A DNA stretch of 64,000 bases, taken from Bryobacterales bacterium KBS 96 (GTDB taxonomy: Bacteria; Acidobacteriota; Terriglobia; Bryobacterales; Bryobacteraceae). Both the position numbers and the translations under genes were made by a program. The notes beneath the pieces are model-generated. The model saw nothing but the letters and a program-made list of their open reading frames with translations. It ran no database searches and was not told the origin of the DNA. This document shows positions 1 to 10,200 of the stretch, piece by piece (position 1 is the stretch's first letter; the number at the start of each line of letters is the position of its first letter). The stretch is from assembly GCA_000381625.1 (NCBI GenBank), contig KB906767.1, forward strand, positions 376,729 to 440,728, written 5' to 3'.

Positions 1-20
1 GATAAAAGGTACAGGAGTTA

Positions 21-52
21 AAAAGGCCCACTCGAAAGCGAGTGGGCCTTTT
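21..52. terminator. Rho-independent terminator, probably bidirectional
   Basis: A perfect 14-bp stem (21-34 pairing with 39-52) closes on a 4-nt loop. It is GC-rich at the loop end, with A residues on the left foot and T residues on the right, followed by a further T run at 55-59. It would end transcription of a gene lying left of the window and isolates aroF from it. The A/T symmetry means it could work on both strands. Confidence 0.9.
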
Positions 53-108
53 GCTTTTTGCAAATCACGCTCGCGGGATTCGCGAAGCAGTTATTCGGTG
101 AGGCTCAC

Positions 109-1146
109 ATGATCATCTCTATGAAACTACATGCCACCAGGGCGGAAATCGACGCGGTTTTCGAGCGCATCCGCGACTTCGGATATAAGGTGCACTCGAT
201 CGAGGGAGAAGAACGCGTCGTCATCGGCGTGGTGGGCGTGGGCGATGTTACGCCCTGCCTCGAATCCCTCGAAGCAATGCCGCAGGTTGAAAAAGCGGTG
301 CGCATCTCCGCCCCGTACAAATTCGTGAGCCGTGAATTCCGGCCCGGCAAGTCCGTGATTCGAGCGAACGGAACCGATATCGGCGGCGACGAACTCGTGA
401 TGATGGCCGGACCGTGTTCGGTGGAAAGCGAAAAGCAGATCCTCGAGACGGCGCACTCGGTCGCGCGATCCGGCGCCAAGTTTCTACGTGGCGGAGCATT
501 TAAGCCGCGTACGTCGCCCTACGATTTTCAGGGCCTCGAGGAAGAGGGCCTGAAGCTTCTGCGAAAGGCGAAGCAGGAAACCGGCCTCGGCATCATCACT
601 GAGGTGATGAGCGACCGCGACGTTCCGCTGGTCGCCGAATACGCCGACATACTGCAAATCGGCGCGCGCAATATGCAGAATTTCGCTTTGCTGAAAACTC
701 TCGGTAAAGCTGGTAAGCCGGTAATGCTGAAGCGCGGCCTTAGTTCCACAATCAAAGAGTTGCTGATGTCCGCCGAATACGTCGTCGCGCACGGTAACCC
801 CCACGTCATCCTGTGCGAACGCGGCATCCGGACGTTCGAGACCGCCACGCGCAACACCTGCGATATCGCGGCGATTGCCGTATTGAACGAGCTTTCTCAT
901 CTGCCCGTGATTCTCGACCCTAGCCATGCGACGGGCAAGCGTAGCCTGGTGCCGCCGCTGTGCCGTGCGGGTGTCGCGATTGGCGCGGACGGATTGATCG
1001 TTGAGTGCCATCCCAGCCCGGAGAAGGCGATGAGCGATGGCGTACAATCGCTCTCCCTGCAGCAATTCGCGAACATGATGAACGAATTGCAGCCCTACAT
1101 TGCGCTCTGGAAGGCGGCCCGTGTCAGCGAAGCGGTCGTGGCGTAG
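109..1146 (+). CDS. aroF: 3-deoxy-7-phosphoheptulonate (DAHP) synthase, class I-beta
   Basis: Condenses phosphoenolpyruvate and erythrose-4-phosphate in the first step of the shikimate pathway, in the cytoplasm. The first ~85 residues form the small ferredoxin-like regulatory domain found in Thermotoga-type enzymes. The catalytic TIM barrel follows, with [31 protein letters not shown] and [15 protein letters not shown], which carry the phosphate, metal and substrate contacts. I chose ATG 109 because GGTGAGG lies just upstream and the protein then has 345 residues, normal for the family. An in-frame TTG at 58 would add an atypical extension. The gene stands alone. The N-terminal domain suggests feedback control by an aromatic amino acid, but the effector cannot be read from the sequence. 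No chorismate mutase domain is fused. Confidence 0.95.
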   Translation: MIISMKLHATRAEIDAVFERIRDFGYKVHSIEGEERVVIGVVGVGDVTPCLESLEAMPQVEKAVRISAPYKFVSREFRPGKSVIRANGTDIGGDELVMMAGPCSVESEKQILETAHSVARSGAKFLRGGAFKPRTSPYDFQGLEEEGLKLLRKAKQETGLGIITEVMSDRDVPLVAEYADILQIGARNMQNFALLKTLGKAGKPVMLKRGLSSTIKELLMSAEYVVAHGNPHVILCERGIRTFETATRNTCDIAAIAVLNELSHLPVILDPSHATGKRSLVPPLCRAGVAIGADGLIVECHPSPEKAMSDGVQSLSLQQFANMMNELQPYIALWKAARVSEAVVA

Positions 1147-1177
1147 CCGGGCGGGATGCTCCGTTGAAGACACCGTA

Positions 1178-1367
1178 AAAACGTCCGCTCCTTGACAGTC
1201 GCGGTTCGGTGCAGGTGACCGGGCGTTACACGGTCTCCCGAAAACCCGCTTGCTGACAAGACGGCTCCGTGTCGAGGTTACCCGGAAACAGAGCCGCCGC
1301 ACGTGAGTGCGTGGGTCGAAAGGCGTCTTCATCCGGTTCTGCGATCCGCGGGGTCATGGGGACTCCA
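1178..1367. repeat. Dispersed intergenic repeat, copy 1
   Basis: About 190 bp of the space between aroF and padR matches, in inverted orientation and with few changes, the segment at 56751-56940 between mrp and sdhB. Shared blocks include AACGTCCGCTCC, GTCGCGGTTCGGTGCAGGTGA, GGGCGTTACACGGTCTCC, CAGAGCCGCCGCA and GGGTCGAAAGGCG. The homology starts about 30 bp after the aroF stop and ends before the padR promoter. No transposase, terminal inverted repeats or target duplication are visible. It is either a non-autonomous element or a REP/ERIC-like family. Confidence 0.8.
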
Positions 1368-1406
1368 TCTATGTAGCCGCAAGCCTTGTCGAAGTGACGA
1401 TGCCTC

Positions 1407-1435
1407 TTGACATAGGCCGCCATTACAATCACAAT
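1407..1435 (+). promoter_or_regulatory. Candidate sigma-70 promoter of the padR operon
   Basis: TTGACA at 1407-1412 is followed after 17 bp by CACAAT at 1430-1435. The padR start codon lies only 13 bp past the -10 box, so the leader would be very short and a PadR operator would overlap this site. The call rests on consensus match and position only. Confidence 0.35.
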
Positions 1436-1447
1436 GTAGTGGTAATT

Positions 1448-1777
1448 ATGCTTGGCGAGTTCGAATACCTGCTGCTCACTGCCGCCGTGCGGTTAGGCGA
1501 TGACGCGTACGGCGCGGCGATCCGGCAGGAGATGGAAACCACAACCAGCCGCCGATGCTCTATCGGAGCGCTCTATACAACTCTGGACCGTCTGGAAAAG
1601 AAGGGCCTGCTCAAAACCTGGATGGGTGAAGCTACACCGCAACGAGGTGGTCGCGCGAAGCGAATGGTTCGAGTGACTGCGAAAGGCGTTCAGGAGGCGA
1701 CCGCCTTTTATAACACCGTAGTGCGCGCGAGTCGAGGTGTTTCCTGGGAAACGAGCCGAGTCGTGGTCCGGTCATGA
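1448..1777 (+). CDS. PadR-family transcriptional regulator
   Basis: A 109-residue winged-helix repressor of the short PadR type. It begins MLGEFEYLLLTAAV, then shows the family signature IGALYTTLDRLEKKGLL and the wing RAKRMVRVTAKG. I chose ATG 1448 because PadR proteins begin with this Leu-rich helix; longer in-frame starts read into the upstream repeat. The stop overlaps the next start (ATGA), so the membrane protein is translationally coupled. In acidobacteria PadR genes usually precede membrane or transport genes that they are presumed to control, and that arrangement is seen here. The ligand is unknown. Confidence 0.88.
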   Translation: MLGEFEYLLLTAAVRLGDDAYGAAIRQEMETTTSRRCSIGALYTTLDRLEKKGLLKTWMGEATPQRGGRAKRMVRVTAKGVQEATAFYNTVVRASRGVSWETSRVVVRS

Positions 1778-2643
1778 ATCGAATCTGCTGGTCGCTGGTG
1801 GACGTCCTATCCCGCACGCTGGACCCCGACGAACGGGCAGCGGTGCTCGGCGATTTCTCGGAGTCGCGCGAGGCCGCCCCTCAGGCGCTGCGCAATCTGC
1901 TCGGGCTAGTCGTCCGCCGACAGGCGGCGCTGTGGAAAGATTGGCGGCCTTGGCTGGCTCTCGTTGGAGTGGTCGGCATACTCGGCCCGAAGTTGCTTTA
2001 CATATCCGGCACGCTATTGTTCCCGGTCTATATGGATCTCCGAGCATACCGGCAATATGGCGTGCTTTATGGAACCGGCCTGACCGCTTATGAAGAAACC
2101 GTGCTGTTCGTCTGTCAGGGGTTGGCGCTGGTCGTATGGTCCTGGGCGGGCGGCTTTGTGCTCGGGTCTCTTTCGCGGAGGACCATCTGGATCACCGGAT
2201 CGCTGTATTTCCTTTTCGGACTGTTGCCGTTCCTATTATTGTTTCGGTCGCTAATCCTGTTTTCACAGCAATTCGTGGGTTTGCTCTATCGCGGCCAAGG
2301 ATCGATTTTGCTGTTATTGGCCTTGCTGACCGTACTGGCGTCGGCGCTGTTGTTAGTTTCCGCGATCTCGGGCGTGCGCCAGGGAGTCCGTAGACTCGCG
2401 CTCACCCTACCTCAGGCCGGCGCCTTAACGATTGTGACCTTGGCATTGATCGCGGCGGCGACCTGGACTGGCGGTTGGCCGCATGCGGCAGTGATTCGCT
2501 GGAGCGGCGGAGCTTGGGACCCGAGCGCCGGCTGGCAAAACCGCCTGTTTGCGTTCGCGGTTGTCAGTTGGCCGGCCGGATATCTGCTCGCCACCGCGAT
2601 CTTGCGGCGAGACACGGCGACCGCGCCTACGAGGAGCGTTTAA
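1774..2643 (+). CDS. Polytopic membrane protein of unknown function
   Basis: A 289-residue integral membrane protein with about six hydrophobic segments (roughly residues 65-85, 105-135, 140-165, 175-200, 210-230 and 255-275) after a soluble N-terminus of ~60 residues. The N-terminus reads LDPDERAAVLGDFSE, a motif like those preceding permease domains in PadR-linked acidobacterial proteins. It overlaps padR by 4 bp and is followed 2 bp later by a thioredoxin-like gene, so the three form one operon. I see no ATPase or catalytic motif and do not assign a function. An ABC permease-like or sensor role is possible. Confidence 0.75.
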   Translation: MNRICWSLVDVLSRTLDPDERAAVLGDFSESREAAPQALRNLLGLVVRRQAALWKDWRPWLALVGVVGILGPKLLYISGTLLFPVYMDLRAYRQYGVLYGTGLTAYEETVLFVCQGLALVVWSWAGGFVLGSLSRRTIWITGSLYFLFGLLPFLLLFRSLILFSQQFVGLLYRGQGSILLLLALLTVLASALLLVSAISGVRQGVRRLALTLPQAGALTIVTLALIAAATWTGGWPHAAVIRWSGGAWDPSAGWQNRLFAFAVVSWPAGYLLATAILRRDTATAPTRSV

Positions 2644-2645
2644 CG

Positions 2646-3179
2646 ATGAAGATCTTTGTAATTCTGACAATGAGTTTGGCCGCGGCTTTCGTTGCGGGCC
2701 AAGCATCCAACGCTGTCGGTCAATCAGGAGTCCGCGCCGTGCTGCAACCCGCCAAGGCTCGCAGGCCCGCGGCGGATTTCGCGTTGAGCGATGCCTCCGG
2801 CGCGACTGCAAGACTTGCGGATTACCATGGCAAAGTCATTCTGCTGGATTTCTGGGCCACTTGGTGTCACGGATGCAAAGAGGAGATTCCCTGGTTTTCG
2901 GAGTTCCAGCGAACATACGGCGGAAAAGATTTTGCCGTGGTCGGCATTTCGCTGGACGATGGCGGCTGGAATGTTGTAAAGCCGTTTCTCGCCAGCGCCA
3001 ACATTCCTTATCGAATAGTACTCGGCAATGACTCGATTGCCCAGAACTACGGAATCCAGTCGATGCCCGATACATTCCTCATCGACCGGCAGGGCAGAGT
3101 GGCCGCGGCTTATACAACGGGAGTAGTGGACAAAGCCGACGTTGAGGCTAACATCAGGACGGTTCTGTCTCAACCCTAG
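2646..3179 (+). CDS. TlpA/ResA-like thiol-disulfide oxidoreductase, exported
   Basis: The 177-residue protein has an N-terminal signal peptide (about residues 1-22) and a thioredoxin fold with the redox pair in WCHGC (Cys74, Cys77). The cis-proline loop is SMPDTFLID. Family members handle disulfides or haem-protein thiols outside the membrane. The usual dipeptide between the cysteines is GP, VP or EP, so His-Gly is uncommon and may shift the redox potential. I chose ATG 2646, 2 bp after the preceding stop and preceding a clear signal peptide. It is the last gene of the padR operon. Confidence 0.85.
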   Translation: MKIFVILTMSLAAAFVAGQASNAVGQSGVRAVLQPAKARRPAADFALSDASGATARLADYHGKVILLDFWATWCHGCKEEIPWFSEFQRTYGGKDFAVVGISLDDGGWNVVKPFLASANIPYRIVLGNDSIAQNYGIQSMPDTFLIDRQGRVAAAYTTGVVDKADVEANIRTVLSQP

Positions 3180-3238
3180 TCTATTCTCGTGCGCTGAATT
3201 CAAAGCCGGACACGGTCCGGCCCGCGCTTGGAATCTCT

Positions 3239-4684
3239 TCAGGCTCGCAGCGCTTCGACGATTTTGCCCTTTCCGTCTTTTGTCACGTAGAAGGGGCGTT
3301 TCTCCACGTCATAGTATGTGTTTGGTGCGATACCTAGCGCCGCGTAGATTGTGGCGTGCAGATCATCGATAATCACTGGATTTTCGACGATCGTGCATGG
3401 GCGTTCATCCGCCGTTCTTCCGTAGACCTTGCCTTTGGGGCTGCCTCCTCCGAACAGCAGGACGCAACTCGCTTCCGTGAAGTGACGATGCATGCCATAA
3501 TGCTTTGGCTCAGTCATGATGGCTGGCTGCTTCACCTGGTCTTTCACTTGCTGGCCGGGCTTGCCTTCCACCATCATGTCGCGGCCAAACTCGCTGGCAA
3601 TGACGACGAGAGTTCGATCGAGCAGGCCGCGCTCTTCGAGATCGAGAATGAGCTGTGAGATAGGCGCATCCACCTGCTGTTTCATGCCGATGGTGCGGCT
3701 GTGGCCATTCTCATGCGTGTCCCAATAGCGGAATGGAATGTATTCCGTCGTCACTTCGACGAACCGCGTGCCCGATTCCACCAGGCGGCGGGCCAATAAA
3801 CAGCCAAGCCCGAAGCGCCCGGTGTTGTAGATGTCGTAGCTAGGCCGCGGCTCCAAGCTCAGGTCAAACGCTTTCGCGGCGGGCGAGTTCAACAGACGAT
3901 GGGCGTTCTCGAGCGATTTTTGCAGGCTCTCGCGTTGAAAATCGCTACCGTATTTACCAACAGGACTGGCGGCAACTAATTTCTTGTAATAGTCGTAGCG
4001 GCGGGTGAAGCGCGATCTACCCATGTGCTCCGACGGACGCGTACGGGATACCGCATCGTTGGGATCTGAAATCAGAAATGGTGAATACTCGCTACCAAGA
4101 AACCCGGCCGTGTGAAAGGCCTTTACGGAATCGCTCTCGGCTCCGATTTCCAGATTCTGGCCGATATCGACAAAAGCCGGAAGGTCGGGGTTTCGCGAAC
4201 CAAGCGTGCGCGCGATCACCGCGCCCATGTGAGGCGCCGCCACCGACTGCGGCGGTGGATAGCCGGTGTGCCAGTGAAACTGGTGCCTGGAGTGAAGAAT
4301 GAAGCCGAGATCGCCTACGCGGTGCGAACGAATTAACGTGCCGCGATCCATTACTCTCCCAATCCGCTCCAACCCTTGTGAGATCTTGACGCCATCCACT
4401 GCCGTGTCGATGCTCGGAAATGTGCTCAGGACCGAGTTCGATTCCAGCCCCGGAGCATAGGGGGTGTAACGCTTGGGATCGAACGTTTCGGTCTGCGCCA
4501 TGCCGCCCGCCATCCAAAGCAAAATCACGCTATCGGCGCGGGCAGGCAGCTTTGTGTCCGCATATAGTTTAGGTTCGCTCGCGGCGAGCGCCGCCAAGGC
4601 CGCCGCTCCCGTCGCTCTGAGGAAGTGACGCCGGTCCAGTCCTGAGGTGATTTCGTGTGCGATGCGCTTCTCGTCGCGGGTCAT
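3239..4684 (-). CDS. DUF1501 protein with Tat signal
   Basis: A 481-residue exported protein of the DUF1501 (sulfatase/alkaline phosphatase-like fold) family. It begins with a twin-arginine signal around RRHFLRATGAAALAALAAS. Family motifs include VILLWMAGGMAQTETFDPK near the N-terminus, and VVIASEFGRD and MHRHFTEASCVLLFGGG later on. AAGGAG lies 7 nt before ATG 4684, which decides the start. It sits 33 bp downstream of the PSCyt/DUF1549/DUF1553 gene, the standard pairing in planctomycetes and acidobacteria. The biochemical activity of the pair is not established. Confidence 0.9.
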   Translation of the reverse strand: MTRDEKRIAHEITSGLDRRHFLRATGAAALAALAASEPKLYADTKLPARADSVILLWMAGGMAQTETFDPKRYTPYAPGLESNSVLSTFPSIDTAVDGVKISQGLERIGRVMDRGTLIRSHRVGDLGFILHSRHQFHWHTGYPPPQSVAAPHMGAVIARTLGSRNPDLPAFVDIGQNLEIGAESDSVKAFHTAGFLGSEYSPFLISDPNDAVSRTRPSEHMGRSRFTRRYDYYKKLVAASPVGKYGSDFQRESLQKSLENAHRLLNSPAAKAFDLSLEPRPSYDIYNTGRFGLGCLLARRLVESGTRFVEVTTEYIPFRYWDTHENGHSRTIGMKQQVDAPISQLILDLEERGLLDRTLVVIASEFGRDMMVEGKPGQQVKDQVKQPAIMTEPKHYGMHRHFTEASCVLLFGGGSPKGKVYGRTADERPCTIVENPVIIDDLHATIYAALGIAPNTYYDVEKRPFYVTKDGKGKIVEALRA

Positions 4685-4717
4685 GGCTCTGCTCCTTCTG
4701 ATCAATGAGATTTGCAA

Positions 4718-7105
4718 TCAGTAGACATACTGGAAATCGGGGTGAAGCAACATGCTCCATAGAAAATCGTCCATGGCGGCTGGCTCCAGATTCGGTTTTG
4801 AATTCGTATCCGAAGCGAAAAATTGTTTGGCGATTTGCAATTCCTCCGGTGACGGCGCTCGACTCAAGAGGTCGAGATAGAGTCGTTGAATTGCTTCATC
4901 CACATCCCCGACAGGAGACGGCAGCGGAACAGGCGCGTCGCCCTCGACCTTCATCAGCCTCTCCGGATCGGGTTCGGCGCTGAACACAAAGAAACGCACG
5001 GCGCCGGCAATATCGCTTGGATTCGACCGGTCGTCAATGGCCACGCGGCCCCGAATGCGAGTGAATCCCAATCCTTCGATTGGAAAGACCAGTTTGGTGT
5101 TCAAGGGCGTCGTGACGCTGTTGCCCACGGATGCTTTGTCGGACGTGATCATTTGTTGATCGAACTTCGAGACTGTCGCTAAATCGGCGAGCTTTTTGCT
5201 TCCGTTCGGACCCGATAGCTCGACGTCGGACCAGCCCGCTATCGTCCTTGATGGATCGTACGAGCCGGCATCCTGAGTGAGTAGCCATAGGCGCTTGGCG
5301 CCTGAGATGTCGATATCGAAAGAGGCCGTTCCGTGTGTCAGGACACCACTGTCAAACAGGTTAGCGGGCGCGGGGGGTAGTTGACCAAGCAGGCGCAATG
5401 AACCCCTTCGCAAAGTATCTTCGAGCGTGCTTCCATTGACTAATTCCAAGGCCTGAAACGTGGTCGCGTGATTATCCCGGGTTGTGAACACCTGATCGCG
5501 AATCGGCCGGCCCAATGCCAGCGACAAAGGCGATGATTTCAGCTCCCAATCGCGTACTAATCGCGCTTCCTTTCCTTCTTGTTGCGTATGCCATTCGCCG
5601 GTAACTGCAGCGAGCGTATCGGCAAATTGCTCGGCGGAAAGGCGCCGCACGAAAGGTCCTCGGAAAACATAAGTCTTTTCCGCGTGCTCGGTGGTGACGA
5701 TGGCGGGCATTTGATACGCCTTCGAAGTCAGCAATTCTCGAAGCAGATATTGAAGGTCGTTGCCGTGCGCCGAGAAATCGGATGCCAGCCAATCGAGCAG
5801 GTCCGGGTTCCAAGGCCGGGAGTCCATATCGTCAACGGGTTCGACCAATCCTCTACCGAACAGCTTTTGCCAGTAGCGATTGACGATGGTGCGCGGCACG
5901 CGCCCATTTCGAGGATCGGTAAAGAAACGAGCAGCAGCGGCGTGACGTTCGGCGAGGGAGGCGTTCTCCGGTACAGTTCCGAGCTCGGGGTAGAGCAGAT
6001 GCGGAGTTACGAAGGTACCCTGTTTGACATCACAGCGAACCAACTCCAGTTTCGGCTCGGGAGAGAAGAGCGCGGCCATGCCGTAAGATTCACGCAGCTT
6101 GTACCGGTTGACAAAGCTGTCGTGGCAGGAAGCGCATTTCAGATTAATGCCGAGAAATACCTGCCCCGTGTTCTGCGCGGCCTGCATATAAGGTGTTTGG
6201 CTGGCATTCACCGTTCCGCGCCAATTCACGCCAATCAGGAAGCCATCGGGATCATCCTTTCCCGTCGGGTTGAGCAACGCCGAGACCATACGGTCGTAGG
6301 GCATATTCTTTTCCAACGCATCCAGCAGCCACGGAGTGATGGATTTGCGGTCACCCTGATAGTTCACTCCCATGTCGTTGCGGAGCAGATCGTTCCACCA
6401 ACTGATCCAGTGGCCGGCGTACATTTGCCGCTCGCTTAGCAAGAAATCAACCAGGTGTTCGCGCTTCTTCGGATCGCGATCATCGACGAACTGTTGCAGT
6501 TGAGCGGCGGCCGGCGGGATGCCCCAAACGTCGAAATAGACCCGGCGGGCAAACACCGCGTCGGGCACGGGTTGAGGAAACTCGCTATTGTTTTTGGCCA
6601 AATACGCGGCGACAAACCGGTCGATGGGATTCGATTCCTCTCCGGCCGGTACGGCGGGGATACGCGGGGCAATGGGCGCCACCCAAGTGTTTGTGGCGCT
6701 TGCAGCTTGCGTGTCGGGCCAGGGGGCGCCCTCGTCGATCCATGTCTTGAGCAGCGCAATCTGTTCTGACGTCAGCGGCTCGCCGATCGGCGGCATCAGC
6801 GATCCCTTCTGGTGAGTCACCTTCAGAATCATGAGGCTGCCTTTGCTGTCGCCGGGTTTAAAAGCCGGGCCGCTCGTGCCTCCTTTCAACGCCGTTTCCC
6901 GGCTCGCAAATGAGAGCCCGTTAGGAGGCTTATCGCCGTTGTGGCACGGAGCACAGCGGGCCGCGAGAATCGGATGAATTTCTGTGGCGAAGTCCGCTGC
7001 GGTTGCGGCCGGCGCGCCCATCAATAGACTCAGCGCAGTTACTACCAGAGAGGAACGGCATATCCAGCGGGGAGGAAAGCGAATCAATGAGGCGGCTTGA
7101 GACAT
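4718..7105 (-). CDS. Planctomycete-type cytochrome c / DUF1549 / DUF1553 protein
   Basis: The 795-residue secreted protein has a signal peptide (to about residue 35) and a PSCyt1 haem-binding domain with CAPCH. DUF1549 follows, containing a second CASCH motif, and then DUF1553 with FTDPRNGRVPRTIVNRYWQK and the DWLASDF region. The C-terminus ends in the family's typical DFLWSMLLHPDFQY. It is the first gene of a two-gene unit with the DUF1501 gene. I chose ATG 7105; an in-frame TTG at 7153 would put extra polar residues before the signal peptide. Family context suggests attack on sulfated or complex polysaccharides, but the function is unproven. Confidence 0.9.
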   Translation of the reverse strand: MSQAASLIRFPPRWICRSSLVVTALSLLMGAPAATAADFATEIHPILAARCAPCHNGDKPPNGLSFASRETALKGGTSGPAFKPGDSKGSLMILKVTHQKGSLMPPIGEPLTSEQIALLKTWIDEGAPWPDTQAASATNTWVAPIAPRIPAVPAGEESNPIDRFVAAYLAKNNSEFPQPVPDAVFARRVYFDVWGIPPAAAQLQQFVDDRDPKKREHLVDFLLSERQMYAGHWISWWNDLLRNDMGVNYQGDRKSITPWLLDALEKNMPYDRMVSALLNPTGKDDPDGFLIGVNWRGTVNASQTPYMQAAQNTGQVFLGINLKCASCHDSFVNRYKLRESYGMAALFSPEPKLELVRCDVKQGTFVTPHLLYPELGTVPENASLAERHAAAARFFTDPRNGRVPRTIVNRYWQKLFGRGLVEPVDDMDSRPWNPDLLDWLASDFSAHGNDLQYLLRELLTSKAYQMPAIVTTEHAEKTYVFRGPFVRRLSAEQFADTLAAVTGEWHTQQEGKEARLVRDWELKSSPLSLALGRPIRDQVFTTRDNHATTFQALELVNGSTLEDTLRRGSLRLLGQLPPAPANLFDSGVLTHGTASFDIDISGAKRLWLLTQDAGSYDPSRTIAGWSDVELSGPNGSKKLADLATVSKFDQQMITSDKASVGNSVTTPLNTKLVFPIEGLGFTRIRGRVAIDDRSNPSDIAGAVRFFVFSAEPDPERLMKVEGDAPVPLPSPVGDVDEAIQRLYLDLLSRAPSPEELQIAKQFFASDTNSKPNLEPAAMDDFLWSMLLHPDFQYVY

Positions 7106-7244
7106 GGATGAATCTATCCGTTCAGTGTCTATCAATTTGGATAAGATGCACAAGTCTGTATTTGAGCGTGGGCACGGACAGCCAAGCCTGGAAAGCGAGG
7201 GCGACGATGCTTCGTTTGAGCACGGCCATCAGTAAATAATCCGA

Positions 7245-10200
7245 ATGGAGATTGAGTTGAACGAAGATTGTTCTGGCAACAGAAGAGGATTTCTGCGGAC
7301 GGCATTTGGTGCATTTTCAGGCGCAGTGATGACAGCCCAAGCTCAAACTCCGTCTGCCGCCGAAAGCAGTGGCGACGCGCGGAGCGCCGCGCTGGTTGGG
7401 CGGATAACCCTTGACCGCGATGTTTATGGCGTGGGCGGAGTTCTCAATGGAGAGCTTCATTTCCTTCATCCTCCAACGAGTCCGATTGAGGCTGAATGGA
7501 TCGATAGCCTGGGTCGCGTGGTGCAAGCGTTGGCGCTCCCCGCGCCGGCAACTTCGGACAATCCGCTCGCTTTCTCGCTGAACCTTTCCGCGGGTTTGGC
7601 CTACGTCAACTGGATTCGCATTAAAGTAGGCGGCGTGCCACAGCTTGCAAGCAAGAGTTTTCTGCTCTCGCCGCCGCGTGAGCCATGGGACGATTTTCAC
7701 GTTATTAGCTGGGCGCACTATAACGATGGCGTTTACGACAAACTGCGCAACACCGGTATTGATGCGACCATTGCCGGAGCCCGCAGCAGCAATTTCTCAA
7801 ATGTTCTGGACAACAACTTCCGGTTTTACGTGGAGCAAATGGCGTGGGAGGTATTTTCGATCTATATCAAAGACCGCCCTCTCTGGTACAACGTCGTGAA
7901 CAGCTTCAGCACGGACCGTGAAAACCTGAAGCTATGGGTAAGAAAGCCCTGCATCAACGACCCAAAGACCGATGACTATCTGCGCGAGAATCTCACACGC
8001 TATGTGCGTGACCACAAGGCGTTCCGGCCGCTCTATTACAACATCGCCGACGAGCTTGGGCAGGGCTGGCAAATCAAAGCCAACGATTTTTGCCATTCCG
8101 AATACTGCACCGCCAAATTTGCACAGTACCTGAGAACGCTGTACCGAACGCCGAGCCAGCTTAGCGGGGCTTGGCAGACCGGCGACGAATTCCTCCACTG
8201 GGACGACGAGAATCAGCCCGGCATGCACACGGACGGGGATCTGATGATCGCACAGACCACGACCGACGGAGCCTTCGATGCGGTAGCCGTGGCGGGCCTG
8301 GAGGCGATGTACGGAAGCATCGCCCGGCTCAATCGCGAATGGGGCACAAGTCTACCCGAGGTGTCGGAGCCGAAGTCGGCCCGCGAACGATGGGCGCCCG
8401 CGATCGCAGTCATCCGTGAAGCACGTTGCGTTGCCAAGCTGGATGAGAAATCCCTCGAACAAAAGATGGGCACGCTGGAGGGGCTTAACGAACGGGCAGG
8501 CAGAACAGCGGAGAAACCTGCAAATTTCCGGACATGGACGGAGGTTTTGACCTTTGTGAATCGCTTTTACGCCGACCTGCCGAAGATTCGTTCCACGGAC
8601 GGATGGAACGTGACGGCGTGGTGCGACTTCCGCAACTTCATGGATCAGACGTTTGCGGACGCGGTGCTGCGGGCCGCGAAGATATGCAAAGCCGAAGACC
8701 CGGACGCACGCTGTGCTACTGAAGGCGGCCAATCGCCGTTTCCGTTCGGCTGGTACAACTATGAACAGGTGCTCCGGGCCGATGATGTCATCGAGCCGTA
8801 TAACGGTGGCAACAACGTCGAGGTGATTCGGTCTCTGAAGCCCTCGGCCATCATGGTGCACACGGTCGGATACCAGTACACGCCGGGGAAGCAACTCACC
8901 GAGCGGGATCGGCTGATCCAAAACCGGGGGCGTCGCCCGGTGTGGTGGAGCCTGTTTCATGCCCACCGCGGAACGCTGATCTGGGACGCCAATCTGCCCG
9001 ATTACCAGTTCGTCGATCCCAAAACCCGACAGCTTACTCCGGCGGCCGAAACTTACTCGGGCGTCTTCAAGGAGCTACGGAGCGGCATTGGCAAGCTGTT
9101 CGTCAACGCCCAGCGCACTCACGACGGCATCGCTATTCATTACTCGCCGCCTTCGGACCAGATCCACTGGCTGCTTGATAATGCGAAGTACGCACGGCAA
9201 TGGATGCTTCACAATGGATCGGATCGCGGCAGCCATGCCATTGCAGTCCGGAACAGTTGGACGAAGCTGGTTGAAGATCTGGGACTGCAATACGAGTTCA
9301 CTTCTCCCGAAATGATTAAAGCCGGAAAGCTGAATACAGGGGATTATCGGGTCTTCATCATGCCGCAATCGATCGCGGTGGGGGCTGAAGAGATTCAGCA
9401 GATCCGGGATTTTGTGCACGCGGGCGGGCTGCTTATTGCAGACTACAGAACCGCGAGCATGGACGAGCACGGACACGACTATGGGCATGGTCAACTGGAT
9501 GACCTCTTTGGGATCGGTAGGGGCAAAGCGCAGACAAGTGCGCAGAGCATTTCAGGCGTGGCGAATGAAGGATCGAAACACCTCGATGGCACGCAACTGA
9601 AATTACGAGTGGGCGATGAGACGATCGCGACGACGAGCGGAAAAGCGCTTGCCCGGAGCGGAGACGTACCGCTCATCATCGTCAACCATGCAGGCCTCGG
9701 GCGCACTGTTTTTCTGAACCTGGAAGTGAGCGATTACGCGTATGACCGCCTGCAAGCAAATTCTGAATCGAGTCTGCCGGAGTTACTGGAGAGCATTCTT
9801 GGCGAAGCCAAAGTTCATCCCAGAGTGCGTGTGCTGGGCGACAACGGCAAGCGGCTTCCGGGTACTGAAGTGGTCATATTTAGAAACGGGTCCGTTGAGC
9901 ACGTTGCGGTCTTCCGCAATCCGCAATTCGACGACGGTGGATGGGAAGATCATCCGACGATGAAGGCGCCGGGATGGGCAGGCAGCATCGATAATTCTTT
10001 ACTCGAGAAAGATGCCGAGATCACGATCGAGTGGAAAGGCGCGAGATACGTTTATGACGTGCGAGGCCGCCGGGAACTCGGGAGCATTGAGAGCCATAAG
10101 GCTACGTTGAGCCCGTGGGAGCCTTTGGTCCTCACCCTGTCTACACAGCCCATTCCGAAATTAACGATGGAAGTTGCGCCGCAGATGAAAGCCGGCGGGC

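Noticed and set aside
484-1332. Long minus-strand frame opposite aroF
   Set aside because: It lies antisense to a clear aroF gene and extends into the dispersed repeat. It has no family motif or ribosome-binding site and reflects GC-rich codon bias.
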